Under the pieces are notes generated by a model. The model worked only from the letters and a program-made list of their open reading frames with translations, was not told where the DNA came from and did no database searches. The translations under genes and the position numbers were made by a program. 64,000 bases of DNA, taken from NCBI GenBank assembly GCA_965247075.1, contig CBDFGK010000002.1, forward strand, positions 1,488,001 through 1,552,000, in the 5' to 3' direction. Source of the DNA: CBDFGK01 sp965247075 (lineage in GTDB: Bacteria; Pseudomonadota; Gammaproteobacteria; Pseudomonadales; Halieaceae). Positions 32,833-42,073 of the stretch are shown here, in pieces; within the stretch, counting starts at the first letter, position 1; each line of letters opens with the position of its first letter.

Positions 32833-34230
32833 TTTTCCAATATGAAATGAGCCTGAACGGGGCACCGCCGTTCGAATATGGAATAAGTCTTACAGCGTCG
32901 TTGTTTTTGTTCATGATGGGCGGATGCAAACACTCATGAATACTAAAGAACTAACGACGATTGACCAATTAAGTGCCTTTATTGATGGTGCTCAGCCGGT
33001 CGCCTTTGAGGTGCTTAGCGATAAGGATGAGCGCTACCGCTGGATACAGCATAGCCTGATGAAGTTCGGCTATAAGACACTCAATAAGCACGACAAGGGG
33101 GTGCTGATTCGCTACCTGATGAAGGTCAGCGGTTATTCGCGCCCGCAGTTGACCCGCCTGCTCCGGCAGTACCGGGAAACGGGTCGTGTGGTGCGTCGGC
33201 AGCGCACCACGAATGGCTTCTCACGGCGCTTTACCGCGGCTGATATTCGTCTCCTGGCAGCCATGGATGAGCGTCATAACACCCCCAATGGCTTAACCAT
33301 GAAGAAGCTTTGCGAGCGGGCATGTCAGGTGTTTGGTCAGGATGAATACCAGCGCCTGGCCTTGATCTCGGTGGCTCACCTGTACAATTTGAGGCACTCC
33401 ACTACCTATACGCGATGTCGGCGCAAGGTGGAGAAGACTCGCCCCAGGGCCTCCCAGATCGGCGAACGCCGCAAGCCACAGGCCCGGGGTCAACCCGGCT
33501 ATATCCGCATAGATACAGTGCATCAGGGCGATTGGGACAAACAGAAAGGGGTCTATCACATCAATGCTGTTGACGAGGTGACGCAGACGGAAGTCATTGC
33601 CACTGTGGAGAGGATCAGTGAGCGCTATCTCATTGCGGCCCTGGAGCAACTGCTGGGTGACTTTCCTTTCGTAATCCAGGGCTTCCACTCGGACAATGGG
33701 TCGGAGTACATCAATAAACGAGTCGCGAAACTGTTGGAGAAGCTACGCATTGAGTTCACTAAATCCCGCTCGCGGCAGACCAATGACAATGCGCTGGCGG
33801 AGAGCAAAAACGGCCACGTGGTGCGTAAATTGTTTGGTCACGGTCATATCCCGCAGCACTGGGCACCGCTGATTAACGACTTCAACCGGCAGCATCTCAA
33901 CCACTATGTGAATTATCACCGGCCCTGCCTGTTCCCTGAGACGATCACCGATGCACGCGGCAAACAACGCAAACGCTACCCCTACGGCAATCTGATGACA
34001 CCTTACGAGAAGTTCAAATCACTGCCGATGGCAGCAGCCTGTTTGAAGCCAGGGATGACTTTTGAAATACTGGATGCCATGGCTGAGCAGATGAGCGATA
34101 ACGAGGCCGCGGACCGGCTCCAACTGGCCCGTCGAGAACTGTTCCAAACGATCCATAGACAAGACAGGAAAAGAGCATGAAATTGACTCAAAAAGGCACC
34201 CTCTTCAGGCTCATTTTAGGATTGGAATAT
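32833..34230 (+). mobile_element. DDE insertion sequence with rve-type transposase
   Basis: Imperfect terminal inverted repeats are visible. The left end is TTCCAATATGAAATGAGCCTG and on to GGGGCACC (32835-32866). The right end, in reverse complement, is TTCCAATCCTAAAATGAGCC and on to GGGTGCC (34195-34228). The element is about 1.4 kb with one intact ORF. It sits between coiled-coil copy C and an autotransporter fragment, and appears to have landed in or beside the latter. Confidence 0.75.
32924..34180 (+). CDS. Integrase-core (DDE) transposase
   Basis: A 418-residue protein (ATG 32936 is an alternative start). An N-terminal HTH (GYSRPQLTRLLRQYRETGRV) is followed by an rve-type catalytic core with DDE residues in YIRIDTVHQGD, FHSDNGSEYIN and NALAESKNGHVVRK. 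The C-terminus has NYHRPCLFPE, usual in IS481-like and related elements. The frame is complete, so this is the only apparently intact transposase in the window. Confidence 0.88.
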   Translation: MQTLMNTKELTTIDQLSAFIDGAQPVAFEVLSDKDERYRWIQHSLMKFGYKTLNKHDKGVLIRYLMKVSGYSRPQLTRLLRQYRETGRVVRRQRTTNGFSRRFTAADIRLLAAMDERHNTPNGLTMKKLCERACQVFGQDEYQRLALISVAHLYNLRHSTTYTRCRRKVEKTRPRASQIGERRKPQARGQPGYIRIDTVHQGDWDKQKGVYHINAVDEVTQTEVIATVERISERYLIAALEQLLGDFPFVIQGFHSDNGSEYINKRVAKLLEKLRIEFTKSRSRQTNDNALAESKNGHVVRKLFGHGHIPQHWAPLINDFNRQHLNHYVNYHRPCLFPETITDARGKQRKRYPYGNLMTPYEKFKSLPMAAACLKPGMTFEILDAMAEQMSDNEAADRLQLARRELFQTIHRQDRKRA

Positions 34231-34234
34231 ACTA

Positions 34235-34721
34235 AGGTGCTGATGGGGTGCGTTGGAGTGGCGACCTGTTCAGCTTGCAACTGGGTCTGGATGCACACCT
34301 GAATGAGCGCACCATCCTGGGTGTGTCCGTCTCCAAAAGCCAGGTGGAGCTGAACTACACCAACCCCGGCCCGGCAGCCGGCGGCAACTATGACCTGGAT
34401 ATGACCAGCGTTCATCCGTATCTGGGCTGGTCAGCAGGGGGTCTGGACTTCTGGGCAACCCTCGGCTACGGCGAGGGCGAACTGGAGATCAGTGCAGACG
34501 GGGCGCAAGCGGATATCCCCTCAAGCGACCTGAGCATGCAGACCCTGGGGCTGGGTGCCAACGGTGTGTTGATGGCAACCGGCGCCACCGGTGACACCTA
34601 CCGCCTGGGCCTGCAGTGGCAGCGCAGCAAGTGGTTTGATCTGAAACTTGTCGCCGAGCGCGAAGCAGGCCAGATCACCGCTGACCACCGCATCTATATA
34701 GAGGGCGAGATAGTCTTTTAA
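34235..34721 (+). pseudogene. Autotransporter beta-barrel fragment, internal deletion
   Basis: The frame begins at an IS edge with VRWSGD-like sequence and continues LFSLQLGLDAHLNERTILGV, almost identical to 37117-37450 in the other copy. It then jumps from NGVLMATG straight to ATGDTYRLGLQWQRSKWF, skipping about 183 residues. The C-terminal strand ends IYIEGEIVF with the terminal Phe typical of outer-membrane barrels. It is cut at 5' by the insertion sequence. Confidence 0.8.
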
Positions 34722-34751
34722 CTGCGCTCACCTCACCCCGTCAGGATCAAA

Positions 34752-34800
34752 GTGTTAGGAACACATAATCTGTCCGGTTTATGTACCTAATGATCTGTCC
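34752..34800. repeat. Dispersed repeat, probable IS end (copy 3)
   Basis: GTGTTAGGAACACATAATCTG followed by TGTCCGGTTT, then a second CTGTCCGG, matches the IS-end repeats near 11.6 and 31.7 kb. Confidence 0.5.
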
Positions 34801-34858
34801 GGAATTAGAAGGCCTTGATGTTCACACGAGTTTAGGCGGCTCTTCTCCGGTTCTATGA

Positions 34859-35240
34859 GTGAAAAAGGATGCCACCCCCCCACGTAATCTGTTGGTATAT
34901 AAGGCTTCTCAAAACTTTATATGGAACAGGTATATGGGAATCGACATCCAGAGGGATATTTTGGGCCTCAAGGGGCAGTGCGTCAATCGGATAAAACTGG
35001 ACGAGGAGGAGAGACAGCTCGTCATTGGCTGCCGCCGGGACAGGCGCAGAAAAGCCATAGACCCCGTTACCGAGCAGAGGGAAACGGTCAACCGGTATGT
35101 CCGCCGACAGGTCAGGGATGTGCCGCTGTTGGCTATCCCTGCGTGATTGAAATGGAGCCGGCCCAAGTATTTATCAGCAAGAACGAACGGTGGATTTTGC
35201 TTTGGCGGAGGCGGCAGAATTTTTCAGCCCTGATGATGAG
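34859..35240 (+). pseudogene. Transposase N-terminal fragment (ISL3-like)
   Basis: MGIDIQRDILGLKGQCVNRI and then KLDEEERQLVIGCRRDRRRK, ending RRQVRDVPLL, is followed one frame over by GYPCVIEMEPAQVFISKNER. This is the N-terminal zinc-ribbon region of an ISL3-like transposase family, frameshifted and lacking the catalytic domain. It differs from the two ISL3-type copies at 0.9 and 8.9 kb. Confidence 0.55.
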
Positions 35241-35272
35241 AGGATCACCACCCCTGATTCCCGCCCAGAAGA

Positions 35273-35860
35273 TTAAGAGCGGACGAATTCAAGCAAAGGG
35301 TCGATGTTGTGGTTATCGGCTTGCTGGAGCGCGGCGACATAGCGTTTTCGTGTTTGCCCGAGATCAGTAAGGCTCGCGCTACCCCAGCTAAAACGTGCCT
35401 TTCCCAGCGATACGAGCAACAGATCAGCAGCCAGCCGGGCATGACGGCCATTGCCGTTAGGGTAGAGGTGAATCCACGCCTGCCGATGATGAAACCGCGC
35501 TGCGATTTCATCAGGGTCATAAGTGCTATGTTCTATCCAGTACTGACAATCATCCAGAAGCAGACGCAATTCCTGCGGGATACGATAATGCTCAATACCG
35601 ATGTTCTTTTCAGTGCGGCGAAATTTCCCGGCCCAGCGCCAGACGTCCCCAAACATCCGCTTGTGCAGATTGTTCAGGAATTTTTCGCTGAGAACATCGC
35701 GCTTGCGCGTGAAACTCCATCCTTCCGCTTCCAGAATGTTTGCCTGTTCCGCTTCATTTAGCTCACCGCGCAGGGTGATGTAGGACGGAATGAGGCCGTC
35801 CTTTTCTTCTGCGGTGAGCAGGGTCGAAGCATCGTCTTGTTCTTCGAGCGGACCTGTCAT
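35273..35860 (-). CDS. Mobile mystery protein B (Fic family)
   Basis: A 195-residue Fic-fold protein. The core motif HLYPNGNGRHARL fits HxFx(D/E)GNGRxxR with Tyr and Asn substitutions and intact His, so an active Fic enzyme (nucleotidyl transfer to a protein) is plausible. It starts 11 bp after the end of the gene for an HTH partner, forming the mobile mystery protein A/B pair, which behaves as a toxin-antitoxin-like accessory module. It is not closely similar to the Fic protein in the cas operon. Confidence 0.85.
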   Translation of the reverse strand: MTGPLEEQDDASTLLTAEEKDGLIPSYITLRGELNEAEQANILEAEGWSFTRKRDVLSEKFLNNLHKRMFGDVWRWAGKFRRTEKNIGIEHYRIPQELRLLLDDCQYWIEHSTYDPDEIAARFHHRQAWIHLYPNGNGRHARLAADLLLVSLGKARFSWGSASLTDLGQTRKRYVAALQQADNHNIDPLLEFVRS

Positions 35861-35870
35861 TCATCCGCCC

Positions 35871-36338
35871 TCATTCATCTTCCCAAAGCGCAGAGCCGGA
35901 TTTTTCTAACAGCCGCTTTGCGTGTTGCCTGATTTGCTCTTTCTCATCCGTTTCATCGACGCTCTGACCCTCAAGCGCCATGCTATGGCGCGTTGCCTTT
36001 AGGTGGCGCTGTGCCAGAAGCATTGCGCGTTCTCTAGCGAGCGTTTCGAGCGGTTTTCTGGGAACAAACGCATATACCAAACGGCAATCCAGAGCGTGCG
36101 CGGCCCGCTCTAGCGTTTCTAGCGTGAGGGCGCTTGTTACCTCGCCTTTTTCAATCTCAATAACGCGCGGCTGCTTAACGCCCATCCTTTTTGCAAGCTG
36201 CGCGGTCGTCATTCCGAGAGCTTCGTGGATTGCCTTGATCCAGCCGCGCGGCGGCCTTGCAAAAACATCACTATTTTGCAGTGATTGTAGACGCTTATCA
36301 AGCTGCCGCCTTGCTGTTATTCGATCTTGCGTGCGCAT
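35871..36338 (-). CDS. Mobile mystery protein A (XRE-type HTH regulator)
   Basis: A 155-residue protein from ATG 36338 (MRTQDRITARRQLDKRLQSL), with a longer frame to 36401. The helix-turn-helix is MTTAQLAKRMGVKQPRVIEI followed by EKGEVTSALTLETLERAAHA, typical of XRE regulators, then LVYAFVPRKPLETLARERA. It is the usual partner of the downstream Fic gene and likely represses the pair. The upstream 36339-36450 stretch is very AT-rich and probably holds the promoter. Confidence 0.85.
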   Translation of the reverse strand: MRTQDRITARRQLDKRLQSLQNSDVFARPPRGWIKAIHEALGMTTAQLAKRMGVKQPRVIEIEKGEVTSALTLETLERAAHALDCRLVYAFVPRKPLETLARERAMLLAQRHLKATRHSMALEGQSVDETDEKEQIRQHAKRLLEKSGSALWEDE

Positions 36339-36522
36339 GGTGATAACCTTTGCCTTATTATCTATCTGATTAAAAATAACACATACCTTATAATGAAACA
36401 ATTAAATAATAAGGATTGTATTATAATTATGAAAATGCCAAATGGGATGCCGGACTCAGGCTAAAAGGTACGCAGGTGGTTTTGGCTGGTAAAAATGACC
36501 CAAACCATGGAATTGTGAAAAC

Positions 36523-36825
36523 ATGAAAGTTTTGTTCGTCTGCACCGTTAACCGGCTTAGAAGTCCGACCGCCGAAACCCTGTTCAGCACATGGTCCGGT
36601 GTTGAAGCGTTATCGGCTGGCACTGATTCCTCAGCCACAACGCCTGTGATTCCCGGAGCAATACTGGACCACGGAAACGGTCGGTTCGTCTGGCCGTCGC
36701 GGAATAAAATTCCGCCATTTAACAATGCCGCCGATACGGCCACCCGCATCGTCCGCGTCGTCGTAGCACGCGACCTTACTGCGCTTAATGAGGCGATTCT
36801 GCCCGAAGTGGCGTGCGACACATAG
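36523..36825 (+). pseudogene. Low-molecular-weight protein tyrosine phosphatase fragment
   Basis: MKVLFVCTVNRLRSPTAETL and then GVEALSAGTDSSATTPV match the start of small tyrosine phosphatases of the CxxNRxRSPTAE type, including the active-site loop CTVNRLRS. The normal continuation (ADVIFVME, then the catalytic Asp loop) is replaced by degraded sequence (HGNGRFVWPSRNKI). It is a 5' fragment and probably inactive. Confidence 0.65.
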
Positions 36826-38162
36826 CTGACCAGAATGTCAGTGCTATAACGCGGCGCCTTGAGCAGGCACGGTTGCCCTCAAGGGTTGGTACAAGAGTTG
36901 CTGGTAGTGCCGGCCTCGGCGGTGCTTCCAGCCTGGCGGAAATCGCCAGATCTCAGGGACGCACCGTCGCCGATGGCCAGTTTGACCTGAAGCGGCTCCT
37001 GAGCAATTCCAATTTTGTCCTGCTGCTGAGCGCAACCGGCGAGGGCGCAGCAGACGACACCCAGCTAACCCTTTGGGGTGCGGGCGATTACCGTGACCTG
37101 AAAGGTACTGATGGGGTGCGTTGGAGTGGTGACCTGTCCAGCCTGCAACTGGGTCTGGATGCACACCTGAATGAGCGCACCATCCTAGGTGTATCTGTCT
37201 CTGGGAGCAAGGTGGAACTGGGCTACACGAACCCCGGCCCGGCAGCCGGCGGCGACTATGACCTGGATATGACCAGTGTTCATCCGTACCTGGGCTGGAC
37301 AGCAGGGGGTCTGGACTTCTGGGCAACCCTCGGCTACGGCCAGGGCGAACTGGAGATCAGTGCAGACGGGGCGCAGACGGATATCCCCTCAAGCGATCTG
37401 AGCATGCAGACCCTGGGGCTGGGCGCCAACGGTGTGTTGATGACAACCGGCACCACCACTGTGCTGCTCAAAACCGAGGCATTGAGTACCCAACTGGAAG
37501 TGGATGCAAGCGAAGAGATAACCGCAATCACTCAGCAAGCCCACCGAATGCGCATGACCCTGGAAGCGATTCGCGGCCACAGCCTGGATAGTGGCGCACG
37601 ATTGGAAACCAGCCTGGAAGCCGGGGTGCGCTATGACGGCGGCGACGGCGAGACCGGTGCCGGTGCGGAGCTGGGTGGCGGCCTGCGCTATGCGAACCAT
37701 AGCGGGGGCTTGGTGATAGAAGGCAAGGCACGGGCGCTGGTCGGCGGCAAGGGTGATACCGAGGAATGGGGACTCAGCGGGCTGATCAAACTCAGCCCCG
37801 CAGCGAACGGGCGCGGCCTGTCATTCAGCCTGACGCCCGGTTATGGAGTGACCGCCAGCGGTGTGGAACGACTCTGGCAGCAAGGGCTGGATGATGGCCT
37901 GGGGGCTCAGGGCGGTACTGATGGCAACAACTACACCCCGAACCTGGACCTCCGTTTGGATTACGGCATGGATGTCTCTGCAATGCCCGGCCTCGTAACG
38001 CCCTACACTGAATTCAGTTTCGGCGCTACCGGTGACACCTACCGCCTGGGCCTGCAGTGGCAGCGCAGCAAGTGGTTTGATCTGAAACTTGTCGCCAAGC
38101 GCGAAGCAGGCCAGATTACCGCTGACCACCGCATCTACATAGAGGGCGAGATAGTCTTCTGA
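36813..38162 (+). pseudogene. Autotransporter-type beta-barrel, passenger domain missing
   Basis: The frame from about 36890 reads SSLAEIARSQGRTVADGQFD, LLSNSNFVLLL, QLTLWGAGDYRDLKG and then a full set of amphipathic strands to IYIEGEIVF with terminal Phe. This is the C-terminal translocator barrel (about 400 residues) of an autotransporter or large adhesin. The N-terminal passenger and signal peptide are absent, and the sequence before 36890 belongs to other debris. The copy at 34235-34721 is a deleted duplicate. Confidence 0.78.
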
Positions 38163-38250
38163 CCCTGTCATCCCCGCCGCAGGCGGGAATCCAGAGCGGC
38201 AAAGCCGCGTATAATAATGAGTCCGGCTTTGCCGGACGCATTTTTTACCG
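38163..38250. repeat. REP-like palindromic cluster
   Basis: TGTCATCCCCGCCGCAGGCG and GGAATCCAG form a REP-like stem. GCGGCAAAGCCGC and GTCCGGCTTTGCCGGAC form two further short palindromes. These are common extragenic repeats, here after the barrel gene, and could act as a terminator. Confidence 0.6.
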
Positions 38251-38340
38251 GATTGGTGGACAACGGTAAATCGGAAGGCAATACTCCTTTTGAGACCCTC
38301 AAGGTAACCGAGAAAAAATCCAGCGTAGCCCAACTTCTCA

Positions 38341-38447
38341 TGACGCAAGAAAAACATCCTTACGTTTACATCATGGCGAGTAAGCGCAATGGCACGCTTT
38401 ATATCGGTGTCACCATGTCATCACTAGTGAAAAGCGGCAGCTCATGA
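38341..38447 (+). pseudogene. GIY-YIG nuclease (UPF0213-type) fragment
   Basis: MTQEKHPYVYIMASKRNGTL and then YIGVT match the first strands (YVY..., YIG) of single-domain GIY-YIG endonucleases. The sequence then breaks off into SSLVKSGSS and stop. Confidence 0.65.
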
Positions 38448-38819
38448 CGCCACCAACCGACAACTCCAACAAGGCGCCAACCATTGCCCTGGCGATGCTC
38501 GCCGTTGTTTATGCCTTTAATTTTATTGATCGGCAGATACTGGTGATTCTGCAGGAATCCATCAAGTTCAACATGGGGCTTAGCGATGCTCAACTGGGCT
38601 TGCTGAGCGGCTTTTCCTTTGCACTGATCTACGTCACCGCCGACATACCCATTGCCTACTGGGCCGACCGCGGCAACCGCAAGAATATTGTCTCACTGGC
38701 GCTGGTTGTATGGAGCGGCATGACGGCGCTGTCGGGTTTGGCGCAAAACTACACCCAGTTGCTACTGGCACGAATTGGCGTGGGACTGGGCGAGGCCGGT
38801 GGCAGCCCACCGGCGCATA
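38444..38819 (+). pseudogene. MFS transporter N-terminal fragment
   Basis: Residues 1-125 of a major facilitator protein are present: AMLAVVYAFNFIDRQILVIL, LLSGFSFALIYVTADIPIAY, WADRGNRKNIV (the loop 2-3 motif) and RIGVGLGEAGGSPPAH. The gene stops at 38819, where a TonB-receptor fragment in opposite orientation begins, and only a few shared bases lie at the junction. Non-functional. Confidence 0.85.
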
Positions 38820-38821
38820 TT

Positions 38822-39353
38822 GACGCAGATCTTCGTCGCCGAGCTTGACCCCCAATTCGCCCTCAAACGCCTCGGCCGGACGGCGACTGATAATATTGAC
38901 CGCACCGCCAGTGGTGTTGCGACCGCACAGCGTACCTTGCGGGCCGCGCAGAATTTCGGTGCGCGTCATATTGATCGGCTGCGTAGTTAGGGACATGGCC
39001 TCGGCGGTGAAAATACCGTCGTTATAAACCCCCACACCCGGGCTCATACCCAGAGCGTTAGAGAAACGACCCACCCCACGAATAGAAATCCGGTTGGGGG
39101 TTTGCTGGAAAGTCAGTGAAGGCACCAGGGCCTCGTACATATAGGGGCTGTTGACGTTCAAGTCTTCCAGCAGGTTTTGTGAAAAGGCGGTAACCGCAAT
39201 AGCGGTATCTTACAGCGAAGTTTCGCGCTGGTTAGCGGTGACAATGATCTCTTCCAGCACTAGGCCGGCATCGCCGGACTGGGCATGAATCTGTGCGCTA
39301 ATTGCCAGCGGCAAGGCGGCGAGAAAAAATGATTAGTACTTATTAATTGGCAT
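38822..39353 (-). pseudogene. TonB-dependent receptor, N-terminal fragment with two stop codons
   Basis: Read from 39353: MPINKY, stop, SFFLAALPLAISAQIHAQSG (signal peptide), LEEIIVTANQRETSL, stop, DTAIAVTAFSQNLLED, then the plug domain with ISIRGVGRFSNALG and RTEILRGPQGTLCGRNTTGG and AVNIISRRP. Both stops are TAA; the second may come from CAA, the first has no clear parent codon. The barrel is missing, cut at the MFS fragment. A decayed receptor of the marine oligomer/steroid-uptake type. Confidence 0.85.
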
Positions 39354-39544
39354 TATGGGCTCGCTGTGCACACCGGTTAAATAGCAGGTTTGGTTGAGAG
39401 TCAGCATGGTGAGCAAACCAATGCATGGCACAGGGCCGGCAATCAGCGGCGACAATTCGCCGTTTAATCGCTCTCTGCCAGGCACGATGCCTGGCTGGCT
39501 GCACAGCGCGGCCAGGGGTCCTGCTCGGCAGCGCTACTTGAAAT

Positions 39545-40234
39545 AGCCTCTCTCAAAGAAGGGCATCGTGAACAAGTACAGGCGCGTTATACAGCGCTCT
39601 TCAAACGACTGCGCCAGCATATTCGCGATGGTGTGGCCGAAGGCTCAATGCGAGCGTGTGAAGCCACTTCCGCCACGCGTGCATTCCTGGGCTCGCTGCC
39701 CTCTTGGTCACTGTCATGGTTACACAGCGTGCCCTTGGGCGATGTCCCTGCAACGGCCAACCAGGCATTGGACATTATCCTGCACGGTTTGCACGCTAGT
39801 CCTGACACCTATACGCCCTCGGCACTGGTTCTTGATGACACTGGTAGTAGGCGGCCCAGTGGTTTTCTCAACCGTGAGGAAGACAACCGCCAGAAACAGG
39901 CAGCGTTTACCAAGGCCGGCGCCGCCTGTTTATCGTAGAAAATTCCGATGCGGAGCCGCTGATTCGCTTCACAACCATCACGGCACTACCTAAAGCCCGC
40001 CGGGCGCGAATACTGGCGCGCATCGTGGAATCCAACCATCGTTTTGGAGATTTTATTCGTGAGGGCATCGCCGATGACAGCATTCGCGAAGTGAATGACC
40101 CGGTTGCGGAGAACCTGATTTCCAGCGCGGTGAATGCCTTCCTGAATATGGAGTTGTGGCGCAATATTGATGATCTCGATGCCGCCGCGCTGGACTATTT
40201 CGACATTTTCTTCAACGGTCTCAGTCCCCGTTAG
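39545..40234 (+). pseudogene. TetR-family regulator, C-terminal part, frameshifted
   Basis: One frame gives REQVQARYTALFKRLRQHIR, DGVAEGSMRACEATSATRAF and TANQALDIILHGLHASPD. Near 39930 the homology moves to another frame: LFIVENSDAEPLIRFTTITA, LVESNHRFGDFIREGI-like and NAFLNMELWRNIDDLD. These are ligand-domain segments of a TetR-type regulator. The DNA-binding N-terminus is missing. It ends inside the convergent glpD-like gene. Confidence 0.6.
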
Positions 40235-41825
40235 CGAGAAACTCCTGCAGTCGCATTTCCGCCTCTTCACCAAACAAAATCTGACAGGCTTCTCGCAGGC
40301 CCGGTGAGCCGGCAATATCCCGGTGCCGTACCACCAGCGAAATCTTGGAGCGACGGCGCAGGAAATCCTCCAGCTTTACAATCATCTCGGTACGGGCCGC
40401 TTCGACTATTTCACAGCGGATATATTCAGTCCCTCCAATCAGTAGCTCGGCCTGGGCCGGGTCTTCCCGAATGGCCTCCAGCATATCGATGGCTTTATCA
40501 CCGTAGCGTCGCCACAGTCGCTCGGACAGGGGCTCTGTCGAGGTAGGCGGAGTGAGTGTATCCAATTTGGACAAACGCGCCCGGTACATGAATTCATCAC
40601 GCAGTCGCGCCGGCGGCTCCCCGTACCACTTGCGTTTGGGGTTGGGAACAGCAATGCCGAAGTCCTCAATAATATCCGCAACCTCATCACCCACATTCAG
40701 GCAATCGGTGAGCTTGCCGCCGAAAATACTGAGATACCTTTCTTCGACGTTCCTCTCAATCCTGTGGCGGCGGGACAACTGCACCCAGTCGGCGTCACCC
40801 TGTTCCTCAGGTGTCGCCAGCGGGCGGACGCCGCAGCGTTCGGCGATGATATCTTCCAGGCCCAGCGGCCTGTCCAGCTTGAGCATGGCGCTGACATTGT
40901 CCAGCACAAAATGCCGATCCTCGTCCGTCACGGCCACGGCGGGGCACTCTACCTGGGTATCTGTGGTTCCCAGGCAGGTCTTGGCGCCCATGGGTATAAC
41001 AAAGAACAGCCGCCCGTCGCTGGCAAAAAAAGTCAGCACTCGCTCGTTGGGCGTGACCCGGTCTACCATCAGGTGAATACCTTTGGAGAACACATGGTGG
41101 TAATCGGTGGACTGACTGGAACGCCGGTTGTACTCATCGGCGTAGGGTCCACAGGCATTAACAATTGCGCGCGAGCGGAGTTGAAATTCACGGCCACTGA
41201 TTTGGTCCCTGAGCTTCGTCAGCCAGATACCCTTGTCCCGCGCTGAGCCCAGCGACTCCACGTAATTGGCGGCGATACAGCCATAATTCATGCCGGAGCG
41301 AATAAAATTGAAAACGAAACGGGCGTCGTTGTCGTGCAGGTAGCAATCGGAATACTCAAAGCCTCCCGCCGCATTGTCGGTGTTTATGACACTCTCGGCC
41401 CGCACTATCTGCTTCTTGCTGAGATAGCGTGGCGGCCGGGTACCAAACAGGCCGATAATCCAGTACAAAATTGTGCCCATAAAAATCAGCAGTGGCGGGA
41501 AACGAAAGCCTTTCGCAATGGTAGTGAGAAAGCGAATTTCTTTAACTGTCGATGGGTATTCCTTCATCAACTGATTGCGAGAGCGGCACAGCTTTCGCAC
41601 CAGCAGCAATTCAAATCTCTCCAGATATTTAATCCCCCCCCAGGCAAGATTGGAGGAATTGGAACTGGTGTCGCTGGAAAAATCGTCGCGATCGACCAGC
41701 GCTACGCTCACCCCCCTGGCTGCCAGGGAGGCAGCAGAGACTGCACCATTGATACCACCACCGATGATTAGTACGTCAAAAACGCCGTTGCTGAGCTTGT
41801 CAATATTTGTATCGCGAAGTGCCAT
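40221..41825 (-). CDS. glpD: FAD-dependent glycerol-3-phosphate dehydrogenase
   Basis: A 534-residue flavoprotein from ATG 41825 (MALRDTNIDKLSNGVFDVLI). The FAD-binding motif IIGGGINGA is at about 20-28. It is followed by VALVDRDDFSSDTSSNSSNL, AWGGIKYLE, and later FFVIPMGAKTCLGTTDTQVE and FGGKLTDCLNVGDEV, all GlpD hallmarks. It oxidises glycerol-3-phosphate to dihydroxyacetone phosphate at the membrane, feeding quinones. The C-terminal helical domain (GDKAIDMLEAIREDPAQAEL) is present, so it is full length. It overlaps the decayed TetR gene by 14 bp, tail to tail. Confidence 0.9.
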   Translation of the reverse strand: MALRDTNIDKLSNGVFDVLIIGGGINGAVSAASLAARGVSVALVDRDDFSSDTSSNSSNLAWGGIKYLERFELLLVRKLCRSRNQLMKEYPSTVKEIRFLTTIAKGFRFPPLLIFMGTILYWIIGLFGTRPPRYLSKKQIVRAESVINTDNAAGGFEYSDCYLHDNDARFVFNFIRSGMNYGCIAANYVESLGSARDKGIWLTKLRDQISGREFQLRSRAIVNACGPYADEYNRRSSQSTDYHHVFSKGIHLMVDRVTPNERVLTFFASDGRLFFVIPMGAKTCLGTTDTQVECPAVAVTDEDRHFVLDNVSAMLKLDRPLGLEDIIAERCGVRPLATPEEQGDADWVQLSRRHRIERNVEERYLSIFGGKLTDCLNVGDEVADIIEDFGIAVPNPKRKWYGEPPARLRDEFMYRARLSKLDTLTPPTSTEPLSERLWRRYGDKAIDMLEAIREDPAQAELLIGGTEYIRCEIVEAARTEMIVKLEDFLRRRSKISLVVRHRDIAGSPGLREACQILFGEEAEMRLQEFLANGD

Positions 41826-41921
41826 TAGCACAACGATAGCCGCTGCGTGCAATACTGTAAATGCTCATATGCCAGTAGCAAGCGGGGCAGTCGTCGGGCA
41901 AATTCTCACAAGAGGTTTTAC

Positions 41922-41987
41922 ATGAAGATCGGCGTTCCAAAAGAGGTAAAGACACTTGAGTTTCGCGTCGGCATGACGCCGGCTGAA
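41922..41987 (+). pseudogene. ald: Alanine dehydrogenase 5' fragment
   Basis: MKIGVPKEVKTLEFRVGMTP followed by AE is the unmistakable start of alanine dehydrogenase (MKIGVPKE...), with an AGAGG ribosome binding site. Only 22 codons remain before unrelated sequence. An imperfect hairpin (AGCAGCAGGGGCG with CGCCCC and GCTGCT) follows at 41992-42045. Confidence 0.7.
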
Positions 41988-42073
41988 CATAGCAGCAGGG
42001 GCGGAGTTATTACCCATAAGACGCCCCTCCCCCGAGCTGCTACAATCGCGTGCTTTCAAGCAGCCTCGACACC

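Noticed and set aside
35273..35860. Mobile mystery protein B as a duplicate of the CRISPR-associated Fic gene
   Set aside because: Length, motif (HLYPNGNGRHAR with intact His) and surrounding sequence differ; the two share only the fold.
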